Assembly (NCBI GenBank): GCA_964409355.1
Contig: CAYPDC010000179.1
Location: 1 to 6,101, forward strand
Direction of reading: 5' to 3'
DNA from: PCC-10605 sp964409355
GTDB taxonomy: Bacteria; Cyanobacteriota; Cyanobacteriia; Cyanobacteriales; Cyanobacteriaceae
DNA: 6,101 nucleotides
Part shown: positions 1 through 5,327 of the stretch, piece by piece
Numbering within the stretch: the first letter of the stretch is position 1
Layout of the letters: each line of letters opens with the position of its first letter
The notes under the pieces: model-generated
Databases searched by the model: none
The model's input: only the letters and a program-made list of their open reading frames with translations
Told to the model about the DNA's origin: nothing
Program-made: the position numbers and the translations under genes

Positions 1-1119
1 ATCTATTAATTGTAAAGCCAATAAATGATTATCTTTTATTTCTAAATTTATCTTAGATATTCCTTGTAAAAAATGTGTTAAATTTTGACGATATTGATTA
101 ATTTCTTCTTCATTTTTATACAAAAAAGGTAAAATGCGATCGCACTCTAATTTAGCAAATAAGTTATTAGGTAATAAACTACAATTATGACGAGCAAAAT
201 TCATGGATTCTTGAATATAATTAAAAGAACGAATATTGTTAGCTATCCATAAAAATTTTTCGTAGGTAGGACTAATTTTTAGAGCCTGACTATAGTAATC
301 TAAGGCTAAGGTAATTTTATTATCTTTTAAATATAAATTACCTAAATTTAGACAAGTGCCAAAGTAACTATTATTAACTTCTAAGGCTAAAAGATAATAT
401 TTTTCTGCTTCTTTTATTTGATTGTTGCTTAATAATAGATTTCCTAAGTTGTTATAGCTATCAAGATGTTTGGGATTTAACTTAATCGATTGTTGATAAA
501 ATGCGATCGCACCATCTATATTATTTAGTTTTTCCAGAAATATTGCACCATAATAAAAGTTAAGATAATTTTCAGGCTCATAATTGATTGCTTGTAAAAT
601 AGCTTGATAAGCCTGTGTATATTCTGATAATTGGTAATGAATTAAAGATAAATTTTGCCATAAATAGCTTTGATTATCTTCAAACTTAATAATTTGTTGA
701 TATTGATGTTTGGCTTGATTAAGTAAACCATTTTTAGTTAAGTTTATGGCTTCTTCAATCCACTTTTGAATAAGATTATTACATTTTAACTGTAAGTATT
801 TATAGCTAGATGCGATCGCCCTTAAATTTTGATAGACTAAGATAGAAAAATTTATTTGATTATTCTCGACAAAAGCTACTGCCATCTCATCCAAAACTGA
901 AATTAATAAATCAGTATATTCAGAGTTTTCCTGAGTTAAAAGATAAAACCAAGTTGTTTCCGCTTCAAATTGATTTCCTTTTAATACATAAGCTAATCCT
1001 AAATAAATATAATCAGTATAATTTTCTGGATTGTCTTCTATCTTTGTTTCATAAAAACTAATTAGCTTATCGTAATTTTCTAAGTCTAAAAATTGTTTAA
1101 TTGTCAAATATTGATTCAT
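1..1119 (-). CDS. TPR-repeat protein, N-terminal part of a probable SPINDLY/O-GlcNAc-transferase-like glycosyltransferase (partial)
   Basis: An open frame runs from an ATG at 1119 to the window edge, giving 373 residues without a stop; the C-terminus is missing. Residues about 118-286 form at least four clear 34-residue tetratricopeptide repeats, with signatures such as NNLGNLLLSNNQIKEAEKYY (223-242) and consensus P or N at repeat ends. Residues 1-115 are helical and TPR-like but degenerate. After the repeats, residues 330-344 read LPFLYKNEEEINQYR. This resembles the linker of cyanobacterial SPINDLY-family proteins (GT41, O-GlcNAc transferase-like), where a UDP-sugar transferase domain follows; that domain would lie outside the window. 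TPRs bind protein partners, so a role in modifying cytoplasmic proteins or surface-glycan assembly is inferred only. The gene is very AT-rich, has three perfect HIP1 sites, and is divergent from the Uma2 gene at 1165. No good Shine-Dalgarno sequence is visible. The alternative is a plain TPR protein. Confidence 0.72.
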   Translation of the reverse strand, partial: MNQYLTIKQFLDLENYDKLISFYETKIEDNPENYTDYIYLGLAYVLKGNQFEAETTWFYLLTQENSEYTDLLISVLDEMAVAFVENNQINFSILVYQNLRAIASSYKYLQLKCNNLIQKWIEEAINLTKNGLLNQAKHQYQQIIKFEDNQSYLWQNLSLIHYQLSEYTQAYQAILQAINYEPENYLNFYYGAIFLEKLNNIDGAIAFYQQSIKLNPKHLDSYNNLGNLLLSNNQIKEAEKYYLLALEVNNSYFGTCLNLGNLYLKDNKITLALDYYSQALKISPTYEKFLWIANNIRSFNYIQESMNFARHNCSLLPNNLFAKLECDRILPFLYKNEEEINQYRQNLTHFLQGISKINLEIKDNHLLALQLID

Positions 1120-1164
1120 ATAAATAAGCTGTTATTATAAGTAAATAAAAGTTAAAAGACGAGC
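1111..1164. promoter_or_regulatory. Divergent promoter region between the TPR gene and the first Uma2 gene (candidate)
   Basis: Only 45 bp separate the two divergent start codons, so both promoters must sit here or overlap the coding ends. On the minus strand a perfect TATAAT lies at 1139-1134, about 15 nt before the TPR-gene ATG; its -35 region is poor and the leader would be very short. On the plus strand TTGATT (1111-1116) and TATTAT (1133-1138) are 16 bp apart, giving a leader of about 20 nt to the ATG at 1165. The two -10 elements overlap, which would couple or exclude the two transcripts. This rests on consensus matching only, and AT-rich DNA gives such matches by chance. Confidence 0.35.
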
Positions 1165-1740
1165 ATGGCTACAATTATTAATGTTGAACCCCTGATAAAG
1201 CTAACCAGTGAAGCATTTTATCAATTATGTCGGACTAACCCTGATATACCGATGGAAAAAAGTCCTCAAGGAGAATTAATTATTATGTCACCCGTAGGCG
1301 GAGAAAGTGGAAATAGAGAAGCTAATTTAACCATTAAGTTAGGAATATGGAATCTTCAATATAAATTAGGACAGGTTTTTAGTTCATCAACTATCTTTAA
1401 ATTACCTCAAGGGAGCGATCGCAGTCCAGATGTTGCATGGGTATCACAGGAAAAATGGGACAGTTTAACCCTAGAAGAAAAAAAGAAATTTCCTCCCCTT
1501 TGTCCTGATTTTATCATGGAATTAAGATCTGAAAGTGATAGACTGAAGCTATTACAAGAAAAGATGCAAGAATATTTGAATAGTGGTTTGAGACTTGGTT
1601 GGTTAATCAATCCCCAGGATAGAGAAGTAGAAATATATCGTCCAGACAACCCCGTAGAAGTGTTGAAAATGCCTTGTGTTTTATCAGGAGAAGATGTGTT
1701 GCCAGATTTTGAGTTAGAAATCGATTTTACAGGAGATTGA
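1165..1740 (+). CDS. Uma2 family (DUF820) putative endonuclease, copy 1
   Basis: This complete 191-residue protein matches the usual length and motif order of the Uma2 family, which has a PD-(D/E)XK restriction-endonuclease-like fold. Visible landmarks are E31, followed by GELIIMSPVGG (36-46); SPDVAWV (87-93) with the acidic D89; then IMELRSESDRLKLLQEKMQEY (117-137, quoted in pieces: E119, S122, D125, K133); and GWLINP (145-150). D89, E119 and K133 are the likely metal/catalytic set by family analogy. Most Uma2 proteins read E-V-x-S and W-L-I/V-D here, while this copy has E-L-R-S and W-L-I-N. Biological substrates of Uma2 proteins are largely unknown. The ATG at 1165 gives a family-typical N-terminus, although the ribosome binding site is weak. 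It is followed by a second Uma2 gene on the same strand after 167 bp with hairpins between, so joint transcription is uncertain. Confidence 0.88.
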   Translation: MATIINVEPLIKLTSEAFYQLCRTNPDIPMEKSPQGELIIMSPVGGESGNREANLTIKLGIWNLQYKLGQVFSSSTIFKLPQGSDRSPDVAWVSQEKWDSLTLEEKKKFPPLCPDFIMELRSESDRLKLLQEKMQEYLNSGLRLGWLINPQDREVEIYRPDNPVEVLKMPCVLSGEDVLPDFELEIDFTGD

Positions 1741-1765
1741 ACATTGTTATATCAGTTGTAAGATT

Positions 1766-1803
1766 GGGGTAGGGTAACTTCCCCCAGAATGGGGGGTTAG
1801 GGG
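1766..1803 (+). other. G-run cluster with a 6-bp C/G hairpin (possible G-quadruplex or dispersed repeat)
   Basis: In the AT-rich gap after the first Uma2 gene, G-runs occur at 1766-1769, 1772-1774, 1791-1796 and 1800-1803. A perfect hairpin lies at 1781-1795: stem CCCCCA/TGGGGG with loop GAA. The same bases could instead pair 1766-1769 with the C-run, or form a three-layer G-quadruplex with one long loop. There is no following T-run on the plus strand, so a classical rho-independent terminator is not supported. Such C5-6/G5-6 islands are common between genes in AT-rich cyanobacteria. The function is unknown. Confidence 0.5.
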
Positions 1804-1831
1804 ACAAAAATTAACATTTTTTCACCGTATT

Positions 1832-1848
1832 TCGGGCTTCTAGCCCGA
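1832..1848. repeat. Perfect 7-bp GC-rich hairpin
   Basis: TCGGGCT (1832-1838) and AGCCCGA (1842-1848) form a perfect 7-bp stem around a TCT loop, about 60 bp before the second Uma2 start. Neither strand has a T-tract right after the stem, so it is not a textbook terminator. It may still stop or slow transcription from the upstream gene, or stabilise a transcript end. The compact palindrome in AT-rich surroundings suggests a small dispersed intergenic repeat, but copy number cannot be judged from one window. Confidence 0.55.
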
Positions 1849-1907
1849 TTGATGGAGAAGTCTAATAAAATATTAGTGATCAAATAAAATTATCTGTGGT
1901 AAGTAAA

Positions 1908-2522
1908 ATGGTGGCGATCGCATCTAAAGTAAAATTGACTTTTGAAGAATATTTGAGAGAATATCCCCAAGGGGAAGGTTTTTTTGAATTAGTTGATGGA
2001 GAATTAACTAAAATGGAAGCTATTAGAGCTCATAAAAATATTAGTCGATTTTTAATGTTTAGTTTTAATGATGAAATTCGGCGTTTAGAATTAGACTATA
2101 TTGTGGATAAAGATATAGTGATTCGTACCGTTAACAAATCAGGGAAAGAAAGAGGACGTATTCCCGATGTTAGCGTAGTTAAGGCTTCCTTGTGGAATGA
2201 CAACGTAATTGCTTACGGTGCGGTTACTGAGCCTCTTGAGTTAGCAGTAGAAGTAGTTTCCACCAACTGGGAAGATGACTACATCGATAAATTAGAAGAA
2301 TATGAAACCATAGGAATTAAAGAATATTGGATTGTGGACTATATGGCGATCGCATCTCGTAGTTACTTAGGTAATCCAAAAGTGCCGATGGTTTTCATCT
2401 ATCAGTTAAAAGATGGTAAGTATGAGTGTAAATCCTTTAAAAATAACGACAAAATCACCTCATGTATTTTTCCCGAATTAAACTTAACAGTTCAAGAAAT
2501 TATTAAAGTTTCAGGAATATAA
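1908..2522 (+). CDS. Uma2 family (DUF820) putative endonuclease, copy 2
   Basis: This complete protein has 204 residues from the ATG at 1908. A GTG at 1896 would add four residues; ATG is preferred because the resulting MVAIASKVKLTFEEYL start is typical of cyanobacterial Uma2 proteins. Numbered from the ATG, landmarks are FELVDGEL (26-33) with E27, H42, IPDVSVV (85-91) with D87, AVEVVSTNW (113-121) with E115, K128, and EYWIVD (139-144). These give the E...D...E...K order expected of the PD-(D/E)XK-like core. The STNW-x-x-D-Y-x-x-K arrangement after the second acidic residue marks it as a different subgroup from copies 1 and 3, so this is not a recent tandem duplication. It holds two HIP1 sites, one at codons 3-5. 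It converges with copy 3 across 32 bp that contain no obvious terminator. The cellular role is unknown. Confidence 0.88.
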   Translation: MVAIASKVKLTFEEYLREYPQGEGFFELVDGELTKMEAIRAHKNISRFLMFSFNDEIRRLELDYIVDKDIVIRTVNKSGKERGRIPDVSVVKASLWNDNVIAYGAVTEPLELAVEVVSTNWEDDYIDKLEEYETIGIKEYWIVDYMAIASRSYLGNPKVPMVFIYQLKDGKYECKSFKNNDKITSCIFPELNLTVQEIIKVSGI

Positions 2523-2554
2523 AGAAGATTGGTAAATTCTTTTTCGTAAATCCC

Positions 2555-3121
2555 CTAATCATCTCTGAATAAAATTCGATCGCACTTTATCGTTGTTACT
2601 TCTGGTTGATTCAAGGTAAGGGAATCTTCATAAGCCAATTTTGTGATATTTTGATAATAGTTTTTCTGGGGATTTTGATATACTTCTAATAAGTTTTGAT
2701 TGAGATCTACTAACCACACTTCTTCAATTTTATTTTCTGCATAGATAGGAATTTTAAAGGTGCGATCGAACTCAATACTGCTATCAGCGACTTCAATTAA
2801 CAAAAAAATATCCTCTGGGGTTGGATGTTGAGTAGCGTAAAAATCGTCACGAGGTTTGAGTAAAACTAAATCTGGTTGCGGTTCAGAATTATCATTAAGT
2901 TTAATAGGATTTTGAACGCTAATAATGGCCTTATCTCCTAATTTTAAACTCAGTAATTGATTTAACCTATTTACACAAGAAGCGTGTCTAAATCCCACTG
3001 GTGACATTTCAAAAATTTCCCCCTCAATTAACTCAATTAAATAATCTTCTCTCAATACTCCTGATGCAATTATTTGATGATATTCTTCCAGAGCAAATTT
3101 TTTACGAGGTAAAGTTAACAT
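2555..3121 (-). CDS. Uma2 family (DUF820) putative endonuclease, copy 3
   Basis: This complete 188-residue protein runs from an ATG at 3121. Landmarks in family order are YLIELIEGEIFEMSPVG (27-43) with E30, then H46, PQPDLVLL (81-88) with D84, LLIEVADSSIEFDRTFKIPI (107-126) with E110, D119 and K123, and EVWLVDL (134-140). This is the closest of the three to the standard Uma2 consensus (E-V-x-D-S-S, D-R-x-x-K, W-L-V-D), and all putative catalytic positions are present. It is convergent with copy 2. Its upstream side abuts the right end of the tnpB element, so its promoter must lie in the 60-80 bp next to, or partly inside, that element. A loose TTGTCA/TATATT pair is visible there on the minus strand, but the spacing is short. 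Function beyond a likely nuclease fold is unknown. Confidence 0.9.
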   Translation of the reverse strand: MLTLPRKKFALEEYHQIIASGVLREDYLIELIEGEIFEMSPVGFRHASCVNRLNQLLSLKLGDKAIISVQNPIKLNDNSEPQPDLVLLKPRDDFYATQHPTPEDIFLLIEVADSSIEFDRTFKIPIYAENKIEEVWLVDLNQNLLEVYQNPQKNYYQNITKLAYEDSLTLNQPEVTTIKCDRILFRDD

Positions 3122-3125
3122 ATTT

Positions 3126-3145
3126 TTTATTTCGATTTATTTCGA
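3126..3145. repeat. Two tandem copies of a 10-bp unit upstream of Uma2 copy 3
   Basis: The unit TTTATTTCGA occurs twice in direct succession (3126-3135 and 3136-3145), 5 bp from the Uma2 copy 3 start codon. It would therefore lie in that gene's 5' leader. It runs into a HIP1-like remnant (TCGATCGCG). It may be replication slippage in AT-rich DNA; a regulatory role is possible but not supported by anything else visible. Confidence 0.45.
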
Positions 3146-3180
3146 TCGCGCAAACTGATTTCAATATAACACTTTCGTTA

Positions 3181-3222
3181 AGTTGACAACTCCCACCGTT
3201 AACCTTGCGGTGTAACGGGGGA
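3181..3222 (-). mobile_element. Right-end hairpin of the tnpB element / predicted 3' part of its omega-RNA
   Basis: A strong hairpin overlaps the last codons and stop of tnpB. CCGTTA (3196-3201) pairs with TAACGG (3213-3218), ACC (3202-3204) with GGT (3209-3211), and TCCC (3191-3194) with GGGA (3219-3222). That makes 13 pairs with two single-base bulges; read on the minus strand the loop is GCAA, a GNRA-type tetraloop. Just outside is the 11-bp palindrome AGTTGACAACT (3181-3191). In the IS200/IS605 superfamily a subterminal palindrome marks the right end, and the omega-RNA that guides TnpB covers the tnpB 3' end and this region, with the guide copied from the flank. The hairpin is seen directly; the exact end is inferred. 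Confidence 0.6.
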
Positions 3223-4425
3223 TTCTTTGTTCATCGACTCACCATTAGACGACAGCCCGTAAGCAATCGCCCAAGAGGGCAAATCTCCCAAAGCGTATGT
3301 TCCCGTATGCCCTACGGTACGCAATGCTTTTATTAGGATGTTTTTAGCCGCATTCCAATCTCTATCTTGAATATGTCCACAGTGAGGACATACATGAGTC
3401 CTCGTTGATAGAGATTTTTGCACTTTTTGACCACAATTAGAACAATCTTGACTGGTATTATGGGGTGGTACGGCTACTGTTATTTTGCCGTATTTGTATC
3501 CAAAATACTCTAACCATTGCCTAAATATAGTCCATCCCACATCGCTGATTGACTTAGCTAGTTTCCGATTTCTTACCATGCCTTTCACGTTTAAATCTTC
3601 ATAGGCTACCAAATCGCATTTTTGGATTACGCAGTATGCTACACTCTTAGCAAACTCTTTACGTTGCCTACTTACTTTTAAATGTTTACGGGCATATCGT
3701 TTTCTAGCCTTGTGATAGTTATTTGATTGAGGTTTCTTACCTTTGACAAATTTCTTTGACTTTTGGCGATTAGCACGATTAATGGCTTTTTCAGCTTTTC
3801 TCAAGAAACGAGGGTTGTCAACGGTATTTCCTTCGCTATCGGTGAGAAACTCTTTTAAGCCAACATCTAAGCCAACTACTTTATTTGTCGGGGGTGTCTC
3901 AATCTGCACATTTATTTTAATAGAAAATTGGCAATAGTAACCATCTGCTCTTTTTACTAAACGCACTCGTTTAATATCATTAGCATTGTAGAAATATATA
4001 TCTCTACTGCCTACTAATTTAAGTCTGCCAATACCTTTTTTATCGGTAAAAGTGATGTGTTTTTTTGTCTTTTTATCTAACTTCCAACCACTAGCCTTAT
4101 ATTCCACTGAGCGAGAATTTTTCTTAAATTTAGGGTATCCCTTCTTGCCTTTAACACCTTTTTTACAGTTATCAAAAAAGCGAGAAATGGCACTCCAAGC
4201 TCGTTCAGCCGATGCTTGTCTAGCAGTAGAATTTAACTCGTTAGCAAAGGGATATTCTTTAGCTAAAACAGCACAATACTTGTTTAAGTCATACTTATTG
4301 ACCTTTTCACCATCCATCCACAACCGCAAGGCTTTGTTTCTAATGAATTGAGCCGTACGAATAGCATCATCAATAGCTTTATATTGGTATTGGTTGCCTT
4401 TTAGTTTATACTCCAGAACTATCAT
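3199..4425 (-). CDS. tnpB: TnpB, RNA-guided nuclease of an IS200/IS605-superfamily element (complete)
   Basis: This complete 408-residue TnpB (OrfB) starts at an ATG whose MIVLEYKLKG N-terminus is family-typical. Residues 1-180 are the basic N-terminal recognition/wedge part, including IRTAQFIRNKALRLWMDG (22-39). The RuvC core follows: GLDVGLKEF (185-193) with D187, AYEDLNVKGM (274-283) with E276, and DRDWNAAKNI (354-363) with D356. The zinc ribbon between motifs II and III has C328, C331, C346 and C349. All nuclease residues are therefore present, unlike in nuclease-dead TnpB-derived repressors. TnpB proteins are omega-RNA-guided DNA endonucleases that favour retention of their element. No tnpA transposase is next to it, so movement would need a transposase in trans. 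The C-terminal tail ends ESPVTPQG, as in many cyanobacterial copies, and its codons form the right-end hairpin. Base use is visibly less AT-biased than in the TPR gene, fitting transfer. Confidence 0.95.
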   Translation of the reverse strand: MIVLEYKLKGNQYQYKAIDDAIRTAQFIRNKALRLWMDGEKVNKYDLNKYCAVLAKEYPFANELNSTARQASAERAWSAISRFFDNCKKGVKGKKGYPKFKKNSRSVEYKASGWKLDKKTKKHITFTDKKGIGRLKLVGSRDIYFYNANDIKRVRLVKRADGYYCQFSIKINVQIETPPTNKVVGLDVGLKEFLTDSEGNTVDNPRFLRKAEKAINRANRQKSKKFVKGKKPQSNNYHKARKRYARKHLKVSRQRKEFAKSVAYCVIQKCDLVAYEDLNVKGMVRNRKLAKSISDVGWTIFRQWLEYFGYKYGKITVAVPPHNTSQDCSNCGQKVQKSLSTRTHVCPHCGHIQDRDWNAAKNILIKALRTVGHTGTYALGDLPSWAIAYGLSSNGESMNKESPVTPQG

Positions 4426-4611
4426 TTGCTTAAGAGAACTTTACTTATATCATTAATTCTAGTACAAAACATATTGTTGGTGTCAAGTTATTGGAAAAGT
4501 CAAGGACTCGCTGTCCCTCGATTTATTTATTGGTTCGCTTACATCTCCCCTTTATTTCTGTGGGTATTTTTTTCGGGAGAAATTAAACGGGAGTCTTGCG
4601 CTCACATTTAA
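4426..4611 (+). pseudogene. Short two-segment membrane protein frame, possibly the remnant of an interrupted gene
   Basis: A 61-codon frame opens with TTG at 4426, directly back-to-back with the tnpB ATG, and ends at TAA 4609-4611. It encodes two hydrophobic segments, about residues 5-22 (LLISLILVQNILLVSS) and 34-51 (FIYWFAYISPLFLWVFFSG), joined by a short polar loop (WKSQGLAVPR) and ending in a charged tail. The composition is convincingly membrane-like rather than a mirror of another gene. There is no ATG or ribosome binding site, and an in-frame stop lies upstream at 4402-4404 inside the antisense tnpB start. This fits the 3' part of a membrane-protein gene cut off by the tnpB element. It could also be a real small membrane protein or chance. 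I do not recognise the family. Confidence 0.3.
4456..4486 (-). promoter_or_regulatory. Candidate tnpB promoter
   Basis: On the minus strand a perfect TTGACA (4486-4481) is followed after 19 bp by TAGAAT (4461-4456), a five-of-six match to the -10 consensus. It ends 30 bp before the tnpB ATG at 4425, leaving a leader of about 24 nt. The spacing is longer than the usual 17 bp. The TTGAC pentamer here is also a plausible left-end target/TAM-like sequence for an IS605-type element, so the same bases may reflect insertion rather than a promoter. Confidence 0.35.
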
Positions 4612-4867
4612 GATAAGCTATGTTAACTATTTTTAGTTGAGACTTGAGAATGTCTGGGTTGAGTTTGGCGGGGTTTTATATCTTTTACCTAACCCTGTGC
4701 AGACATTAGATACTTTTGCCGTGTCTTACAACCGAGGGGAATTGAATTATTCGTGCTAATCTTCATATCTCTTACTTGAGTTGTCGTAATGCCTCTTAAT
4801 CCCCCCAATTTAGAGGATAAAGAGATGATAAAATAAAACATAATTAGGTTAATAAATCATCAAATAA
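4612..4867. other. Intergenic stretch without a recognisable gene, with a split inverted repeat at 4649-4707
   Basis: No frame here looks protein-coding on either strand; the longest ATG frames are about 20-25 codons. AATGTCTG (4649-4656) is perfectly complementary to CAGACATT (4700-4707). Inside it, GGTT (4657-4660) can pair with AACC (4691-4694), leaving a 5-nt bulge (4695-4699) and a 30-nt loop containing GGCGGGG. This could be a structured leader or small RNA, or a decayed mobile-element end. A weaker CCTCT/AGAGG pair surrounds a C6 run at 4801-4806. Upstream of the DUF29 gene a TAAAAT (4829-4834) could be a -10 box, but no convincing -35 is seen. Confidence 0.4.
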
Positions 4868-5296
4868 ATGAATAAACAACTTTATAATACTGATTATGCC
4901 CACTGGGCAGAAACTATGGCAGAAATATTGGATAAAAGAGATTTTGAGCATTTAGATATTGAGAATTTAGTCGAGGAGATCAAAGATTTGTCGAAACGGG
5001 AAAGAGATCGTTTATTAAGTAGTATTCGCTTAATTATTCACCATTTACTTAAATGGGATTATCAACCAAATAAAAGATCGAGAAGTTGGGAAATTACGAT
5101 CAAGAGAGAAAGAAATAATATTGACTTTTATTTAGAAGATAGTCCTAGTTTACGAAAATATCTTTCTGAGGACTGGATAATCAAAATTTATCGTAACGCT
5201 TGTTTAGATGCGATGAAAGAAACAGGATTGGATTTTCCCGAAAGTTGTCCTTATTCTATTCTCGAAATTCTGGAACGAGAAGTTAAAGCCTTGTGA
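4868..5296 (+). CDS. DUF29 family protein
   Basis: This complete 142-residue protein covers the whole DUF29 domain. Conserved blocks in order are LYNTDYAHW (5-13), LDIENLVEEI (29-38), HHLLKWDYQP (58-67), RSRSWEITI (70-78), DSPSLRKYL (91-99) and CPYS (127-130). It is soluble and mostly helical, with no signal peptide or membrane segment. DUF29 proteins are abundant in cyanobacteria, often in many copies, and have no established biochemical function. The ATG at 4868 gives the canonical N-terminus, but no Shine-Dalgarno sequence precedes it. The stop codon (5294-5296) is 4 bp from the hairpin at the end of the second tnpB gene, which converges on it. The family usually ends shortly after the CPYS motif, so the C-terminus appears essentially whole, although its last codons may have been altered by the insertion. 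Confidence 0.92.
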   Translation: MNKQLYNTDYAHWAETMAEILDKRDFEHLDIENLVEEIKDLSKRERDRLLSSIRLIIHHLLKWDYQPNKRSRSWEITIKRERNNIDFYLEDSPSLRKYLSEDWIIKIYRNACLDAMKETGLDFPESCPYSILEILEREVKAL

Positions 5297-5300
5297 ACTA

Positions 5301-5327
5301 CTCACATTCGCTACGCTGAAATGTGAG
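5301..5327. mobile_element. Right-end hairpin of the second tnpB element, doubling as a possible terminator
   Basis: CTCACATT (5301-5308) and AATGTGAG (5320-5327) form a perfect 8-bp stem around an 11-nt loop that contains the tnpB stop codon (5311-5313). It begins 4 bp after the DUF29 stop. A hairpin at the very 3' end of tnpB is where IS200/IS605-type elements have their right-end palindrome and where the omega-RNA scaffold ends. Neither side carries a T-tract, so intrinsic termination is doubtful. It is quite different in sequence from the hairpin of the first tnpB (3191-3222), so the two elements belong to different groups. Confidence 0.5.

Larger units (their letters stand above)
136..2353. 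repeat. HIP1 octamers (GCGATCGC), six perfect copies
   Basis: Perfect GCGATCGC copies occur at 136-143, 503-510, 812-819, 1415-1422, 1914-1921 and 2346-2353. HIP1 is the highly iterated palindrome typical of many cyanobacterial genomes and is the strongest taxonomic clue here. Five copies lie inside genes, mostly read as Ala-Ile-Ala or Cys-Asp-Arg; the 1914 copy encodes residues 3-5 of the second Uma2 protein. One-mismatch versions occur at 2576-2583 and 2762-2769. No perfect copy occurs from 2354 to 6101. Confidence 0.9.

Noticed and set aside
1407..1649. Open frame on the minus strand inside Uma2 copy 1
   Set aside because: It is antisense to a well-supported Uma2 gene, low in complexity (Ser/Leu-rich) and resembles no family.
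1896..1907. GTG start for the second Uma2 gene
   Set aside because: It adds only four residues, has no better ribosome binding site, and the ATG at 1908 gives the N-terminus typical of the family.
1741..1907. Rho-independent terminators at the two hairpins
   Set aside because: Both stems are good, but neither is followed by a T-tract on either strand; they are described as hairpins only.
3001..3186. Plus-strand frame opposite the start of Uma2 copy 3
   Set aside because: It is antisense to the Uma2 N-terminus and ends in the tnpB element flank. I also considered it as the missing 5' half of the membrane frame at 4426, but nothing joins the two.
3743..4351. Plus-strand frames (3743-3937 and 4052-4351) inside tnpB
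   Set aside because: They are mirror frames of a strongly conserved TnpB and have no own start signals or recognisable motifs.
1165..5296. Uma2 x3 + TnpB + DUF29 as a single new defence system
   Set aside because: The genes have mixed orientation, no shared operon and separate element ends. These families are each individually common in cyanobacteria, so co-location alone does not support a functional system.
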